From positions 22,121 through 86,120 of the forward strand of contig JAVBLS010000004.1 in assembly GCA_031553235.1 (NCBI GenBank): a stretch of DNA of 64,000 bases, written 5' to 3'. Both the position numbers and the translations under genes were made by a program. This document shows positions 44,401 through 53,057 of the stretch, piece by piece (position 1 is the stretch's first letter; every line of letters starts with the position of its first letter). The notes under the pieces were generated by a model, which worked only from the letters and a program-made list of their open reading frames with translations, had not been told where the DNA came from and searched no databases. The stretch is from Frigididesulfovibrio sp031553235. GTDB taxonomy: Bacteria; Desulfobacterota; Desulfovibrionia; Desulfovibrionales; Desulfovibrionaceae.

Positions 44401-47400
44401 CATGAGCCCCGAAGAATGGTCCCCCTACGCCTCGGCCCGGGCCGTGCCTTTTACCCATGCGCCGCCGCCCCCCTCCCCCCTGGTGCGCGAACCGGAGCAA
44501 TTCGGCGCGCCGGTCGATTCCTCCTCGCTCTATGCCACGGCCGAGCGTTTCATGCTCCACTACGGGCCTGCCTTCCGCATGGTCGAAAAAGCCTGGCTGC
44601 GCCGGGGCGATGAGGGGCCGGAAGCCCTGGCCCGGCTCACCGCGCCCGACCTCGCCTCCGCCAAAGGCATGCGCGTGCCCCCCACGCTGATTGACGGGGC
44701 CTTCCATACCCTGCTGCCACTGCTGCGCTCGCTGCGGGACAAGGTGCAGGGCCAGGCCTACCTGCCCGCCGCCTTCGGGCGCGTCGTCCTCTATGCGCCG
44801 GGCACCCCGGCCTTTGCCCTCTCCCGCCTGCGCAAGGTCGGGCCGCGTTCCGTGGTGGCCGACTTCGACCTGTTGAGCGACAGGGGCACGCTGCTGCTCT
44901 CCCTTTCCCAGTGCCGTTTCCGCCGGGCCGCCTGGCTGGAAAACGAATCCGCCGCGCCCGCGCACTATGTGATGCGCCCCATGGCCGCGCCGCGCGCCGA
45001 TGCCGCCGCGCCCTCGCCCCTGCGCGCCGGCCTGGAGGAAATCCACCACGACGCCCGGGCGGCCGTTGCCCGGCATACGCCCGAGGACGCCGCCCGGCAC
45101 GAGGTGCACCCGCGCATGTTGCTGCGTTTTGCCGCCCTTACCTATGCGCATGAAGCCATCGCCGCCCTGGCGGGCGCGACCCCGGCCCTGGCCGGGTTCA
45201 CCTGCGCGGATCTCATGGCGACCGGGCGTCTTGCCCCGCGCCGCGAGCCTTGGCTGCGCGCCATGCTGCACCGTCTGGCCCAGGCGGAAATGGCCCGGGA
45301 GGAAGACGGCGTCTGGGAGCTGTTGCCCGCCGGCAACCGCCCCGACGCCCGGGCGCTCTGGCGCACCGTCATCGGCAACGCCCCCGGCTGCCTGCCCGAA
45401 GCGTCCCTGCTTTCAAGGGTCATGAGCCGCCTGCCGGAATTGTTCGCCGACGACGGAGGCGCGGAACTCTCCGCTGCCGACCAAGCCCTGTTCACGGAAT
45501 ACTTCACCAACTCACAGGCCCTGCAGCCGTTCACCCACGGCCTGGGCCACTGCGTGCGGGCCCTGCTGCGCGCCTGTTCCCCCGGGGACAGGCCGCGCAT
45601 TCTGCAGTTCGCCGCCGACCCGCGCAAACCCGCCGGGCAGTTCCTGCCCCTTTTCGCCGGCAGCGGCTGCCGCTATGACGTGGCCGTGGAAGACGCGGCC
45701 CAGGCCGCTTCGCTGCATGCCGCCTTTGCCGGGGCTTCCGAAGTGCGGGCCGTGCATCTCGATCTCGGCGCGCCGCTTCCCGACCAACTCGGCGGCTATG
45801 ATCTGATCATTGCCGCCTTTGCCCTGCACAGACAGCCCGGCATCGCCGCCGCCCTGGAGGCCTGCCGCGACCTGCTGGCGCCGGGCGGCATCCTTTGCCT
45901 GCTGGAACACCAGGCCGACACCTTCACCGATCTGACCCTGGGCTCCGACCCGGGCTGGTGGGCGGAAGGGCCGACGGAAGGCTCCGGCGCGCCCGCATCG
46001 CGCCTCTACCGGCGAGAAACCTGGCAAACCGCCCTGAAGGAAGCCGGGTTCCAGGAATGCCTGGATGTGCGCAGCCCCCAGGCCGACCTCACCCCGGGTT
46101 TCCTGCTGCTGGCCCGCAAGGCGGAAACGCCGGAACTCCCGGCCGCCGCCCGGTCCCTCGCCCAACCGGTTTACGCAGATTCGGCCGAGAACGCGGCCGA
46201 CCAGGAAGCGCCGCTCTTTCTCATTGTGGCCCGGCAGGAACGCGGCGCCGGCCAGGGTCTGCCGCAAGGCCTGGCAAGAGAACTCAAGGCCGCCGGGCAC
46301 GACGTGCGCCTGCTGCGGGCGGGCGACGCCCTGCCCATTGATTTCGCGCGGGGCGCGGTGAAAGATGATCTCGCCTTCGATCCTTTGTCCGTGGAGCATT
46401 GGGGCGCCGTTTTCCTTTCCGCCGGAAGCAGGCCTTTGGAAATCGTCAGCCTGTTGGGCTACGACACGGAGCCGGAACCTTCCCCGGCCGAATTCTCCCG
46501 CCTGCTGCACATGGGTCCGGGCGCGGCAACGGCCCTGGCCCGCGCCTGGGAGGCCCGGCGTCCCAAGGCGGCACTCCGGCTGGTCACCGGCGGCGCGCAG
46601 CCGGCGGGTGTTGCGGCATCCGCCCCCGTGCCTTCGCAGGGCGCGGTCTGGGGCTTCGGCCGCGTGCTCATGAACGAAATGCCGGGTCTGCGCACCACCC
46701 TGCTGGACCTGCACGGCACGGCTCCCGACGTTGTCGCGGCCGCGCGTGAACTGCACACTCCCTGCGAAGACCACGAGATCATCCTGGCGGGCGGAGCGCG
46801 TTTCACCCTGCGCCTTGCCCCGCTGTCGGAAAACGGGGTCAAGAAACCCAAGGCCGAAACCGGCACCCGCCTGACCTTCGACACGCCGGGGCGCCTGCAG
46901 AACCTTTACTGGCAGGCGGAAACTCCGGCCGAACCCGGCCCCGGCAAGGTGCGCATTGCGGTCAAGGCCGTGGGGCTGAACTTCCGCGACGTCATGTGGA
47001 GCCTGGGCATGCTGCCGGACGAGGCCCTGGAAAACGGCTTTTCCGGCCCGGGCATGGGCATCGAGTGCTCCGGCGTCGTCGAATGCGTGGGCGAAGGCGT
47101 AAGCGATCTTGCCCCCGGCGATGCCGTCATGGCCTTTGCCCCGGCCTGCTTCAGCACCCATGTCGTCACCGCCGCCGCCGCCGTGTTTCGCAAGCCGGAG
47201 CACCTCGGCTTCGCCGAGGCGGCCACCGTTCCCGTGGCCTTCATGACCGCCTGGTACAGCATCAAACACCTGGCGAACATGCAGCCGGGCGAGCGCATCC
47301 TCATTCACGGCGCGGCCGGCGGCGTGGGCCTTGCCGCGCTGCAGGTGGCGGCCCTGCTCGGTCTTGAGGTCCACGCCACGGCCGGCGCTCCCGAAAAACA

Positions 47401-49108
47401 CGCCTTTTTGCGCGGCCTGGGCGTCAGGCACCTGTACTCCTCCCGCTCGCTCAACTTTGCGCCGCAGGTTATGACCGCAACCCAGGGACAAGGCGTGGAC
47501 GCGGTTCTGAACTCCCTGTCGGGCGAGGCCATTGCCGCCGGCATTTCCGTGCTCAGGCCCTTTGGCCGGTTTCTGGAACTCGGCAAGCGCGACTTCTTCG
47601 TCGACTCTCCCCTGCGCCTCCACCCTTTCAGCCGAAACCTGTCATTTTTCGGCATCGACGTCGACCAGTTGCTCTCCAGCCGGGTGGGGCCGACCCTGAA
47701 CCTGCTGCGTGAGCTTATGGAAAAATTCGACAAGCGGCAGTTCCGGCCCCTGCCCTTCACCTGTTACCCCCGGGTGCGCACCGTGGAAGCCTTCCAGGCC
47801 ATGCAGCAATCCGGCCATATCGGCAAGCTGGTGGTCCTGATGGACGACAAAAAAAACGGTGTGCGCCCCCTGCCCAAGGCCAAGGCCCTTTGGGAACCGC
47901 GCAAAAATGCCTCGTACCTGATCACCGGCGGCACGGGCGGCTTCGGCTTTGCGGCCGCGCGGCGTCTGGCGCGTCGCGGAGCCCGTCGTTTGATTCTCTT
48001 GAGCCGCAGCGGCGTATGCGACCCGCAGTCTGCCGCGATCATCGAAGAAATGCGAGCCGCCGGGACGGAAATCGTCGTGGCCAAGGCCGACGTGGGCAAC
48101 AGCCGCGCCCTGGAGTGTGCCCTCAAAGCCCCCCTGGCCGGGGCCTCTCCCCTGGCCGGGGTGATCCACGCGGCGGCGGTGCTGGACGACGGGATGATCC
48201 AGTCCCTTTCGCAGGAACGCCTGGAAAAGGTCCTCGACGCCAAAGCCCTGGGAGCCTGGAATCTGCACCACGCCACCAAGGGCCTGCCCCTGGATTTCTT
48301 CGTGCTCTATTCGTCCGTGGCCGCCGCCTTCGGCAACCCCGGGCAGGCCAACTACGTGGCCGCCAACTGCACGCTGGAAACCCTGGCCGCCTATAGAAAG
48401 ACGCAAAACCTGCCCGCCACGGTCATCGGCTGGGGCCCGGTGGCCGACACCGGCATGCTGCAGCGCAACGCCAAACTCCAGGGGCAGATCAAAAATATGC
48501 TGGGGGTCGGCGCGCTGTCCTCGCACACCGCGCTGAGCCGGCTGGAGCACTGCCTGATCCACGGCGTGGACCAGGGCTACTATTTCAGCATGGACTGGCA
48601 GCGCCAGTCGGGCCTGCCCATGCTTGCCTCCCCGCGCTTCGAGATGCTGGTCTCCCACAGGAACGCCAAGACCGGCACGGAAATGCCCCCGCTGGAGCGC
48701 GTTCTGGCCTGTTCGCCCGAAGAAGGCCTGCAGATGCTGGCGGAGATTCTGCAGAAGGAAGTGGCCGAGCTGCTCTGCCTGCCCGAAGGGCGCCCCGCCC
48801 TTGACTCCTCCATCGCCTCCGAGGGCATGGACTCGCTTCTGGCCATGGAACTGGGGCTGGCCGTCGACCAGAAGTTCTCCCTGGACGGCTTCACCATTCC
48901 CCTGTCGGAAAATACCAGCGTTCTGGATCTGGCCAAAACCCTGTACCCGGTCATTCTCAGCCGCAACAACGGCGGTGACGGCCCGGAAGCAGGGGACGAC
49001 GCCCTGCATCTTATCGACTCTTTCTCCCGCCGGCATGGCGCGGGACTTTCGGACTCCATGAAAAAGGAACTGCGCGCCGCGCTTGAGGATACCAGCCATG
49101 ACCGTTAA
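41411..49108 (+). CDS. highly reducing iterative type I polyketide synthase (KS-AT-DH-MT-ER-KR-ACP)
   Basis: A 2565-residue single-module PKS. KS (1-430): active Cys177 in DTACSSS, His312 in EAHGTGT and His352 in SNIGHLEP. AT (~535-830): Ser631 in GHSVGE and YPFH at 731-734, suggesting malonyl-CoA. DH (~895-1170): His928 in DHKAGESTVFP (Gly one place off the usual HxxxGxxxxP) and Asp1095/His1099 in IDGAFH. A methyltransferase-like region (~1230-1560) lacks a clean glycine-rich SAM motif. ER (~1830-2140): HGAAGGVGLAALQ. KR (~2155-2410): TGGTGGFG and Tyr2315. ACP: Ser2475 in GMDSLLAMEL. There is no thioesterase. It overlaps the oxoamine synthase gene by 11 bases, which suggests that enzyme releases the chain. 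Confidence 0.95.
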   Translation: MTQPREPLAIIGAACRLPGGVGDLPGLWRLLAEGKDAVTELPEDRCSLDRFFSKAADMPGHGYTRAAGVLSRIKEFDPEFFGFSRKEATDLDPQQRLILELAWEAMENAGVLPSSLRGSRTGVYVGASGMDFSMRGVADPGVLTAYSMIGSSLSIIANRVSYAFDLRGPSLTVDTACSSSMVALHMACEALRRKECSQALVGGVNVLLSPLPFIGFSRAHMLSPAGRCKVFDASADGYVRAEGAGAILIKPLSQARKDKDTVLALIAGTGVNSDGRTTGLALPNKKAQMALLREVYERFDLDLDHLAYVEAHGTGTAAGDPIEASAVGEVLGKPLQGKRPLLVGSVKSNIGHLEPASGMAGLLKVLLVLQKGVIPPNLHFSTPNPAIDFKALNLAVPTRATRLPLRGKEALVSVNSFGFGGTNAHAVLQKAPPARRPAGAPSGKPLPPLLLSAASEKSLRARALSLAEHLEGADAARCRDTALTLALCRDHLRCRAVVEAVRPEQLPRQLKKLASDAPPKAVPIAAGVGENCRGAFAFSGNGCQWAGMGRALLAESVPFAAAVEEVDALLRPLREPLGAAPIIEMLRSSEKHAGVLGRTENAQPLLFAVQVGLVRALTEKGITPDAVFGHSVGEVAAAWACGALDLKDACTVVHFRSLLQAPLRGTGQMAVTSMAEAEARELLAPYDGRVEITAVNAARALTLAGDTDAVADFLQKCKKLRVTAKMLDLPYPFHTRRMEDLKEDLLGALRDIRPREARIPFLSTALPEAKNTLLDAGYWWNNLRNPVQFALAGQKALELGCRIFLEIGPHRVLGGYLQETVKASGLTAAVLGTLYKNGPDAERLESSWKEAWQRGWAFRPRETGPFTRQNLPPYPWNREYLWSPDSPECRDFLGKERVHPLLGWRLPLAAPVFENVLSLPDFPWLRDHKAGESTVFPAAGVIETMLAAAEVLHPGEALELERLTLLRPLRFASDGGQSTRMFLDKEDGALRLEGRAYMSPEEWSPYASARAVPFTHAPPPPSPLVREPEQFGAPVDSSSLYATAERFMLHYGPAFRMVEKAWLRRGDEGPEALARLTAPDLASAKGMRVPPTLIDGAFHTLLPLLRSLRDKVQGQAYLPAAFGRVVLYAPGTPAFALSRLRKVGPRSVVADFDLLSDRGTLLLSLSQCRFRRAAWLENESAAPAHYVMRPMAAPRADAAAPSPLRAGLEEIHHDARAAVARHTPEDAARHEVHPRMLLRFAALTYAHEAIAALAGATPALAGFTCADLMATGRLAPRREPWLRAMLHRLAQAEMAREEDGVWELLPAGNRPDARALWRTVIGNAPGCLPEASLLSRVMSRLPELFADDGGAELSAADQALFTEYFTNSQALQPFTHGLGHCVRALLRACSPGDRPRILQFAADPRKPAGQFLPLFAGSGCRYDVAVEDAAQAASLHAAFAGASEVRAVHLDLGAPLPDQLGGYDLIIAAFALHRQPGIAAALEACRDLLAPGGILCLLEHQADTFTDLTLGSDPGWWAEGPTEGSGAPASRLYRRETWQTALKEAGFQECLDVRSPQADLTPGFLLLARKAETPELPAAARSLAQPVYADSAENAADQEAPLFLIVARQERGAGQGLPQGLARELKAAGHDVRLLRAGDALPIDFARGAVKDDLAFDPLSVEHWGAVFLSAGSRPLEIVSLLGYDTEPEPSPAEFSRLLHMGPGAATALARAWEARRPKAALRLVTGGAQPAGVAASAPVPSQGAVWGFGRVLMNEMPGLRTTLLDLHGTAPDVVAAARELHTPCEDHEIILAGGARFTLRLAPLSENGVKKPKAETGTRLTFDTPGRLQNLYWQAETPAEPGPGKVRIAVKAVGLNFRDVMWSLGMLPDEALENGFSGPGMGIECSGVVECVGEGVSDLAPGDAVMAFAPACFSTHVVTAAAAVFRKPEHLGFAEAATVPVAFMTAWYSIKHLANMQPGERILIHGAAGGVGLAALQVAALLGLEVHATAGAPEKHAFLRGLGVRHLYSSRSLNFAPQVMTATQGQGVDAVLNSLSGEAIAAGISVLRPFGRFLELGKRDFFVDSPLRLHPFSRNLSFFGIDVDQLLSSRVGPTLNLLRELMEKFDKRQFRPLPFTCYPRVRTVEAFQAMQQSGHIGKLVVLMDDKKNGVRPLPKAKALWEPRKNASYLITGGTGGFGFAAARRLARRGARRLILLSRSGVCDPQSAAIIEEMRAAGTEIVVAKADVGNSRALECALKAPLAGASPLAGVIHAAAVLDDGMIQSLSQERLEKVLDAKALGAWNLHHATKGLPLDFFVLYSSVAAAFGNPGQANYVAANCTLETLAAYRKTQNLPATVIGWGPVADTGMLQRNAKLQGQIKNMLGVGALSSHTALSRLEHCLIHGVDQGYYFSMDWQRQSGLPMLASPRFEMLVSHRNAKTGTEMPPLERVLACSPEEGLQMLAEILQKEVAELLCLPEGRPALDSSIASEGMDSLLAMELGLAVDQKFSLDGFTIPLSENTSVLDLAKTLYPVILSRNNGGDGPEAGDDALHLIDSFSRRHGAGLSDSMKKELRAALEDTSHDR

Positions 49109-50471
49109 TGCAGACTCCCTGTTCGGCCTGTCGGTCGACGAACAGACGCGCCTCAGCAAATTCATGCCCGCTGAAACGCCCGCCCGTGAAGACGGCGCCG
49201 TCACGGCAAGGCCGGTTCTACCCGATCACCTGGCCGTGTTCAGTGAAATGCCGGCTTACAAACAGTTGCAGGTCCACCACGCGGTGGCCCGAAAAATGGG
49301 CATCCTCAATCCCTTTTTCGCCTGCCATGAAGGCATGGCCAAAAGCACCACCCGCATAGAGGGCAGGGAATTCCTGAACTTTTCCACCTACGACTACCTG
49401 GATCTGAACGGGCACCCCAAAGTCTGCGCGGCGGCGGAAGCGGCCATACGTGACTACGGCACCTCGGCCGGAGCCAGCCGCCTGGTTTCGGGCGAACGGC
49501 CGCCGCACCGCCTACTGGAAAAAAGCATTGCGGAGCTTTACGAGTCCGAGTCCGCCCTAATCTTTGTCAGCGGGCACGCTACCAACGTGTCCACCCTGGC
49601 GACGATCCTGACGGCCAAAGACGCCGTGTACCACGACGCCCTGGCCCACAACTCCATTATCCAGGGGGCGCTGCTGTCGGGCGCGCAGCGTTACTCTTAT
49701 GCGCACAACGATTGTGACGCGCTGGAAAAACTGCTGCTGCAGACCAGGGCGCGCCATCAGCGGGCCGTCATCGTTTCCGAAGGGCTTTTCAGCATGGACG
49801 GCAGCGTCGTCGATCTGCCCCGGCTCATTGAGCTGAAAAAGGAATTCAAGGCTTTTCTGATGATCGACGAGGCCCACGCCTTGGGCGTGCTGGGCGCTAC
49901 GGGCAAAGGCAGCGCCGAACACTTCGATCTGGACCCGCGCGAAGTCGACATCTGGATGGGCACCATGTCCAAAACCATGTGCGGCTGCGGCGGCTTTATC
50001 GCGGGCAGCGAATCGCTCATTGAACTGCTGCGTTTTCGCGCGCCGGGGTTTGTTTTCAGCGTGGGCATGTCGCCGCCGTTGGCGGCGGCCAGCAACGCCG
50101 CCCTGGCCTGCATGCGCGAAGAGCCCCACAGGGTCAAGCGCCTTGCGGAGCTCAGCGCCTTTTTTCTGCGCGAGGCCAAAGCCCGTGGCCTGGACACGGG
50201 CTATGCCCAAGGCCACGGCATCGTCCCGGTCATCGTGGGCAGTTCGCTGGTGGCCGGGCTGCTGGGCGGCTATTTGTTCGAACGCGAGATCAACGTCATG
50301 CCGATCATCTACCCGGTGGTGGAGGAAGGCATGGCCCGCCTGCGCTTTTTCCTCTCCGCCGCGCATAACGAACAGCAGATCCGCACCGTTCTGGACATCA
50401 CGGCGGAAGAGCTGGCCAAGGCGCGCGAGGCGGCCGTTTCGGCCTTGAGCGCCGAAGGGGAGCGGGAATGA
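49098..50471 (+). CDS. PLP-dependent alpha-oxoamine synthase (BioF/KBL/SPT-like), putative PKS off-loading enzyme
   Basis: A 457-residue fold-type I aminotransferase-like protein of the alpha-oxoamine synthase family. The PLP lysine is Lys292 in GTMSKTMCGCGG, with Asp257 and His260 in DEAHALGVLGATGKG. This family condenses an acyl thioester with an amino acid, releasing CO2 and giving an alpha-aminoketone. The ATG lies inside the last codons of the PKS gene, and GAGG at 49085-49088 provides the ribosome site. With the PKS lacking a thioesterase, this enzyme is the obvious candidate for releasing the ACP-bound chain, as FUM8 does in fumonisin synthesis. The amino acid used (Ala, Ser or Gly) cannot be read from sequence. 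Confidence 0.92.
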   Translation: MTVNADSLFGLSVDEQTRLSKFMPAETPAREDGAVTARPVLPDHLAVFSEMPAYKQLQVHHAVARKMGILNPFFACHEGMAKSTTRIEGREFLNFSTYDYLDLNGHPKVCAAAEAAIRDYGTSAGASRLVSGERPPHRLLEKSIAELYESESALIFVSGHATNVSTLATILTAKDAVYHDALAHNSIIQGALLSGAQRYSYAHNDCDALEKLLLQTRARHQRAVIVSEGLFSMDGSVVDLPRLIELKKEFKAFLMIDEAHALGVLGATGKGSAEHFDLDPREVDIWMGTMSKTMCGCGGFIAGSESLIELLRFRAPGFVFSVGMSPPLAAASNAALACMREEPHRVKRLAELSAFFLREAKARGLDTGYAQGHGIVPVIVGSSLVAGLLGGYLFEREINVMPIIYPVVEEGMARLRFFLSAAHNEQQIRTVLDITAEELAKAREAAVSALSAEGERE

Positions 50472-51067
50472 GTTTTATCGAACGCACGGCCCTGCCCGAC
50501 GACGCGGACGCCGTATCGGCGATCATCAATAAGGCGGGCGCGGGCCTGGTCTCCCACCTGCTGGACAAACTGCTGCCCGGTTTCAGCGGCGAATCGCTGC
50601 TGTCCAGCGTGCTGCTGCAGGGCGGCGAACCCTATTCCCTGGACAACATGCTGCTGCTGGAACACGAGGGGAAGCCGGCGGGCCTGCTGTTTTCCTATCC
50701 TGCGGCGGCGCATGCGATCCATCCCCTGATGAACGGCTTCGTGCCTTCGGCCCGCATCGACGCCGCCAGGCCCATCCTGGAACGATCCGTGCCCGGCAGC
50801 CTGTATGTGAACTGCCTGTGGACGGCGGAAGAACTGCGCGGCACGCCGGCCGAAGATCTGCTCTTGGAACGGGCCGTGCAACAAGCTGCGAAACTGGATC
50901 TGGTCCGTATCAGTCTTTTTTGCTGGAACGACGACGCCGACGGCCTGCGCTTTTACGCCCGCCATGGCTTTGAACTGGCCGAGCACTTCCCGCGCGAGAG
51001 CCTGCCCATTAAGGGGCATGATGCCGGCGGCTCCTTGCTCTGCAAGAGCGTATCCCTTTTGTCGTGA
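50468..51067 (+). CDS. GNAT-family N-acyltransferase
   Basis: A 199-residue protein with the GNAT pattern: an N-terminal strand-helix (RTALPDDADAVSAIINKAG) and an acetyl-CoA-type region near LLLERAVQQAAKLDLVRISL, then FYARHGFELAE, the typical last motif of the fold. It overlaps the oxoamine synthase gene by four bases (ATGA), so the two are translated together. The free amine of the aminoketone or amino alcohol would be a natural acceptor, but this is inferred from context only. Confidence 0.8.
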   Translation: MSFIERTALPDDADAVSAIINKAGAGLVSHLLDKLLPGFSGESLLSSVLLQGGEPYSLDNMLLLEHEGKPAGLLFSYPAAAHAIHPLMNGFVPSARIDAARPILERSVPGSLYVNCLWTAEELRGTPAEDLLLERAVQQAAKLDLVRISLFCWNDDADGLRFYARHGFELAEHFPRESLPIKGHDAGGSLLCKSVSLLS

Positions 51068-51092
51068 TACTTCGACTTTTTTCCGCGCCAGA

Positions 51093-51128
51093 GGCCGGGT
51101 ATGTATGTTGTCCGGGACAAGCCCGGCC
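51093..51128 (+). other. nested hairpin in the 241-bp gap before the formyltransferase gene
   Basis: GGCCGGG (51093-51099) pairs with CCCGGCC (51122-51128) and encloses TTGTC/GACAA. There is no U-tract, so it is not a standard terminator. The rest of 51068-51308 shows no coding sequence that I can support. Confidence 0.3.
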
Positions 51129-51308
51129 AACCCGGCCTTGGCGCTTCAGGACGGCCCTACGAGCCGGGTCTTCGCTGTGCTCAGGCCCCTCGCGGGTCGT
51201 CAAGGAAGTGCTTTTGGGCGAGGAGAACGCACCGCCCTCGCAAATACTCTCCTCGTCTGACGACAAAATGGGCACGACTTTAAGCAATAGAGTAAAGAGC
51301 ATATCACT

Positions 51309-52097
51309 ATGAATCCCCTGCCAGGAACCGACACGCCGCCGGGGCGAAAAAAACGCATCCTGGTGTTGTGCGGCAACGACGCTGCTCCCATTGCCGTCGC
51401 CAACATCTACGCGGACGCCTTGAAAGACCATGAGGTCAGATTCATCGAGGAGAAAATCCTGACCCCGCGTCGGATTCTCGCCTTTTCCCGGCGCAGGCTG
51501 AAGCGCCTGGGCCTGCGTTCCCTTCTCGGCTCCTACCTGCTGTACGTGGAAATGTTCCTTCAAGGCGAAAGGCGCGAGGCCAAGCGCTATACGCCCGCCC
51601 TCGTCACGGCGGACTTGAGCTCCGACCCCGCTGTTCTGCGCTTTTTGCGCGGCTTCGACCCGGACCTGGTGATCATGGGCTTCTGCGGACTGCTCAGTCC
51701 CGCCTTTCTGCAGAGCGCCGCCAAACCCATGTACAACACCCACCCGGGCATTAATCCCAAGTACCGGGGGTTCGGCAATATCTGGGCTTTTTACCATAAC
51801 GACTTCGCCGCGGCCGGCTACACCGTGCACAAGGTGGACGAAGGCACAGACACCGGCGAGCGCGTCGCCATGGCCCGCCTGTCTTTTGACGGGGTCCCCT
51901 TTGAACTGCATGAAGTCCACGCGGGGCAGGAAGCGGCACGGCGCATGGCCGATCTGATCCTGGGCAAATCACTGCCGGAAATCCCCGACGAGTTCCGCGA
52001 ACTCCCCTCGGCCTGCCATGGCATCCCCACCTGGGCGGAGCAGCGCCTGGCCCGCAAGAATTACGAAGCGCATTACGCGCCGGCAGGCAAAGCCTGA
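51309..52097 (+). CDS. N10-formyltetrahydrofolate-dependent formyltransferase family protein
   Basis: A 262-residue formyltransferase-fold protein. The catalytic triad is Asn143 and His145 in YNTHPGINPKYRG and Asp181 in EGTDTGERV, as in methionyl-tRNA and sugar-amine formyltransferases. It lacks the C-terminal domain of Fmt, so a small amine substrate is likely: either an amino sugar of the glycan or the amine of the PKS/oxoamine product. It is the fourth gene of the PKS operon, though separated by 241 bp. Confidence 0.82.
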   Translation: MNPLPGTDTPPGRKKRILVLCGNDAAPIAVANIYADALKDHEVRFIEEKILTPRRILAFSRRRLKRLGLRSLLGSYLLYVEMFLQGERREAKRYTPALVTADLSSDPAVLRFLRGFDPDLVIMGFCGLLSPAFLQSAAKPMYNTHPGINPKYRGFGNIWAFYHNDFAAAGYTVHKVDEGTDTGERVAMARLSFDGVPFELHEVHAGQEAARRMADLILGKSLPEIPDEFRELPSACHGIPTWAEQRLARKNYEAHYAPAGKA

Positions 52098-52154
52098 TCC
52101 GGGTGTGGGCACCCGAGTGTTTTATATTTCATATCATTCCATCAAGGACCCGCC

Positions 52155-52991
52155 ATGACCATGCACACGCACAACTCTCCGCGCCATATCCTGATCACCG
52201 GGGCGAGCGGGGGCCTGGGCCGGGCTCTGGCCCAGGCCTATGCCGGGCCGGGTACCCGGCTGACCCTTTGGGGCCGCAACGCCGAGCGCCTGGCGGAGCT
52301 CGAGCGGGAATGCCGCGCCAAAAGCGCGTCGACCCGGATCATCCTGCAGGATGTACGCGCCCTGCCCGAGTGCCGCGATCTTCTGGCCCGACTGGATGAG
52401 GAACGCCCGGTGGATCTGGCCTTTCTCAGCGCCGGAGTGTCTTCCGGCGCCCTACCCGGCGGGAGTCTTGAGCCGGTCGAAGACGCCTGCCGCACCCTGG
52501 AGGTCAACGCCCTGGCCGCCATCAACATGCTGGCCTTTCTGCTGGAGCGCATGCGCGAGCGTGCAAGCGGGCACTTGGTCTGCATCTCCTCCCTGGCCGC
52601 CCTGTATCCCCTGGCCGGTTCCCCGGCCTACTGCGCCTCCAAGGCCGCCCTGGCCTCTTTCGCCCGCGCCGTGCGTTCCGCCGGCGCCGGGCAGGGCCCG
52701 CGCATCAGCATTGTCTATCCCGGCTATGTGGACACCCCCATGAGCCGCAGGCTCGACGGTCCCCAGCCCCTGCGCATCAGCGCCGAAGCAGCTGCCGCGC
52801 TGATCCGCGACCGCCTGGAAGCAGGCTCCGACAACATCGTCTTTCCCCGCTTGCTGGCCCTCGGCATCCGCTGTCTGCATTTGCTGCCCCAGCCCCTGGC
52901 CGACTTCTTTGCCGACCGCTTCGGCTTTACCATCCGCCCCGACGCCGAATCTCCGGCAGCGGACAAGACCTCAGCGGCGGGCGAGAAATAA
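52155..52991 (+). CDS. short-chain dehydrogenase/reductase, candidate aminoketone reductase
   Basis: A 278-residue classical SDR with TGASGGLG at residues 14-21, the catalytic Tyr159 and Lys163 in YCASK and the upstream serine in CISSLAALYP. The C-terminal ~40 residues (LALGIRCLHLLPQPLADFFA) are hydrophobic, a membrane-association feature also seen in 3-ketosphinganine reductases. In the predicted pathway it would reduce the keto group to an amino alcohol, as FUM13 does for fumonisin. AAGGA precedes the ATG by six bases. It ends the operon, facing the convergent minus-strand genes. Confidence 0.88.
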   Translation: MTMHTHNSPRHILITGASGGLGRALAQAYAGPGTRLTLWGRNAERLAELERECRAKSASTRIILQDVRALPECRDLLARLDEERPVDLAFLSAGVSSGALPGGSLEPVEDACRTLEVNALAAINMLAFLLERMRERASGHLVCISSLAALYPLAGSPAYCASKAALASFARAVRSAGAGQGPRISIVYPGYVDTPMSRRLDGPQPLRISAEAAAALIRDRLEAGSDNIVFPRLLALGIRCLHLLPQPLADFFADRFGFTIRPDAESPAADKTSAAGEK

Positions 52992-53057
52992 GCCAAAGAA
53001 ATTATGGGGGCGATAGGTGCGGGGAAAAGAGCGAGACATTCCCTTTTCCCATACAGG

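Noticed and set aside
45512..47623. 703-residue open frame on the minus strand within the PKS gene
   Set aside because: The plus strand shows continuous PKS domains here; the antisense frame has no domain signal.
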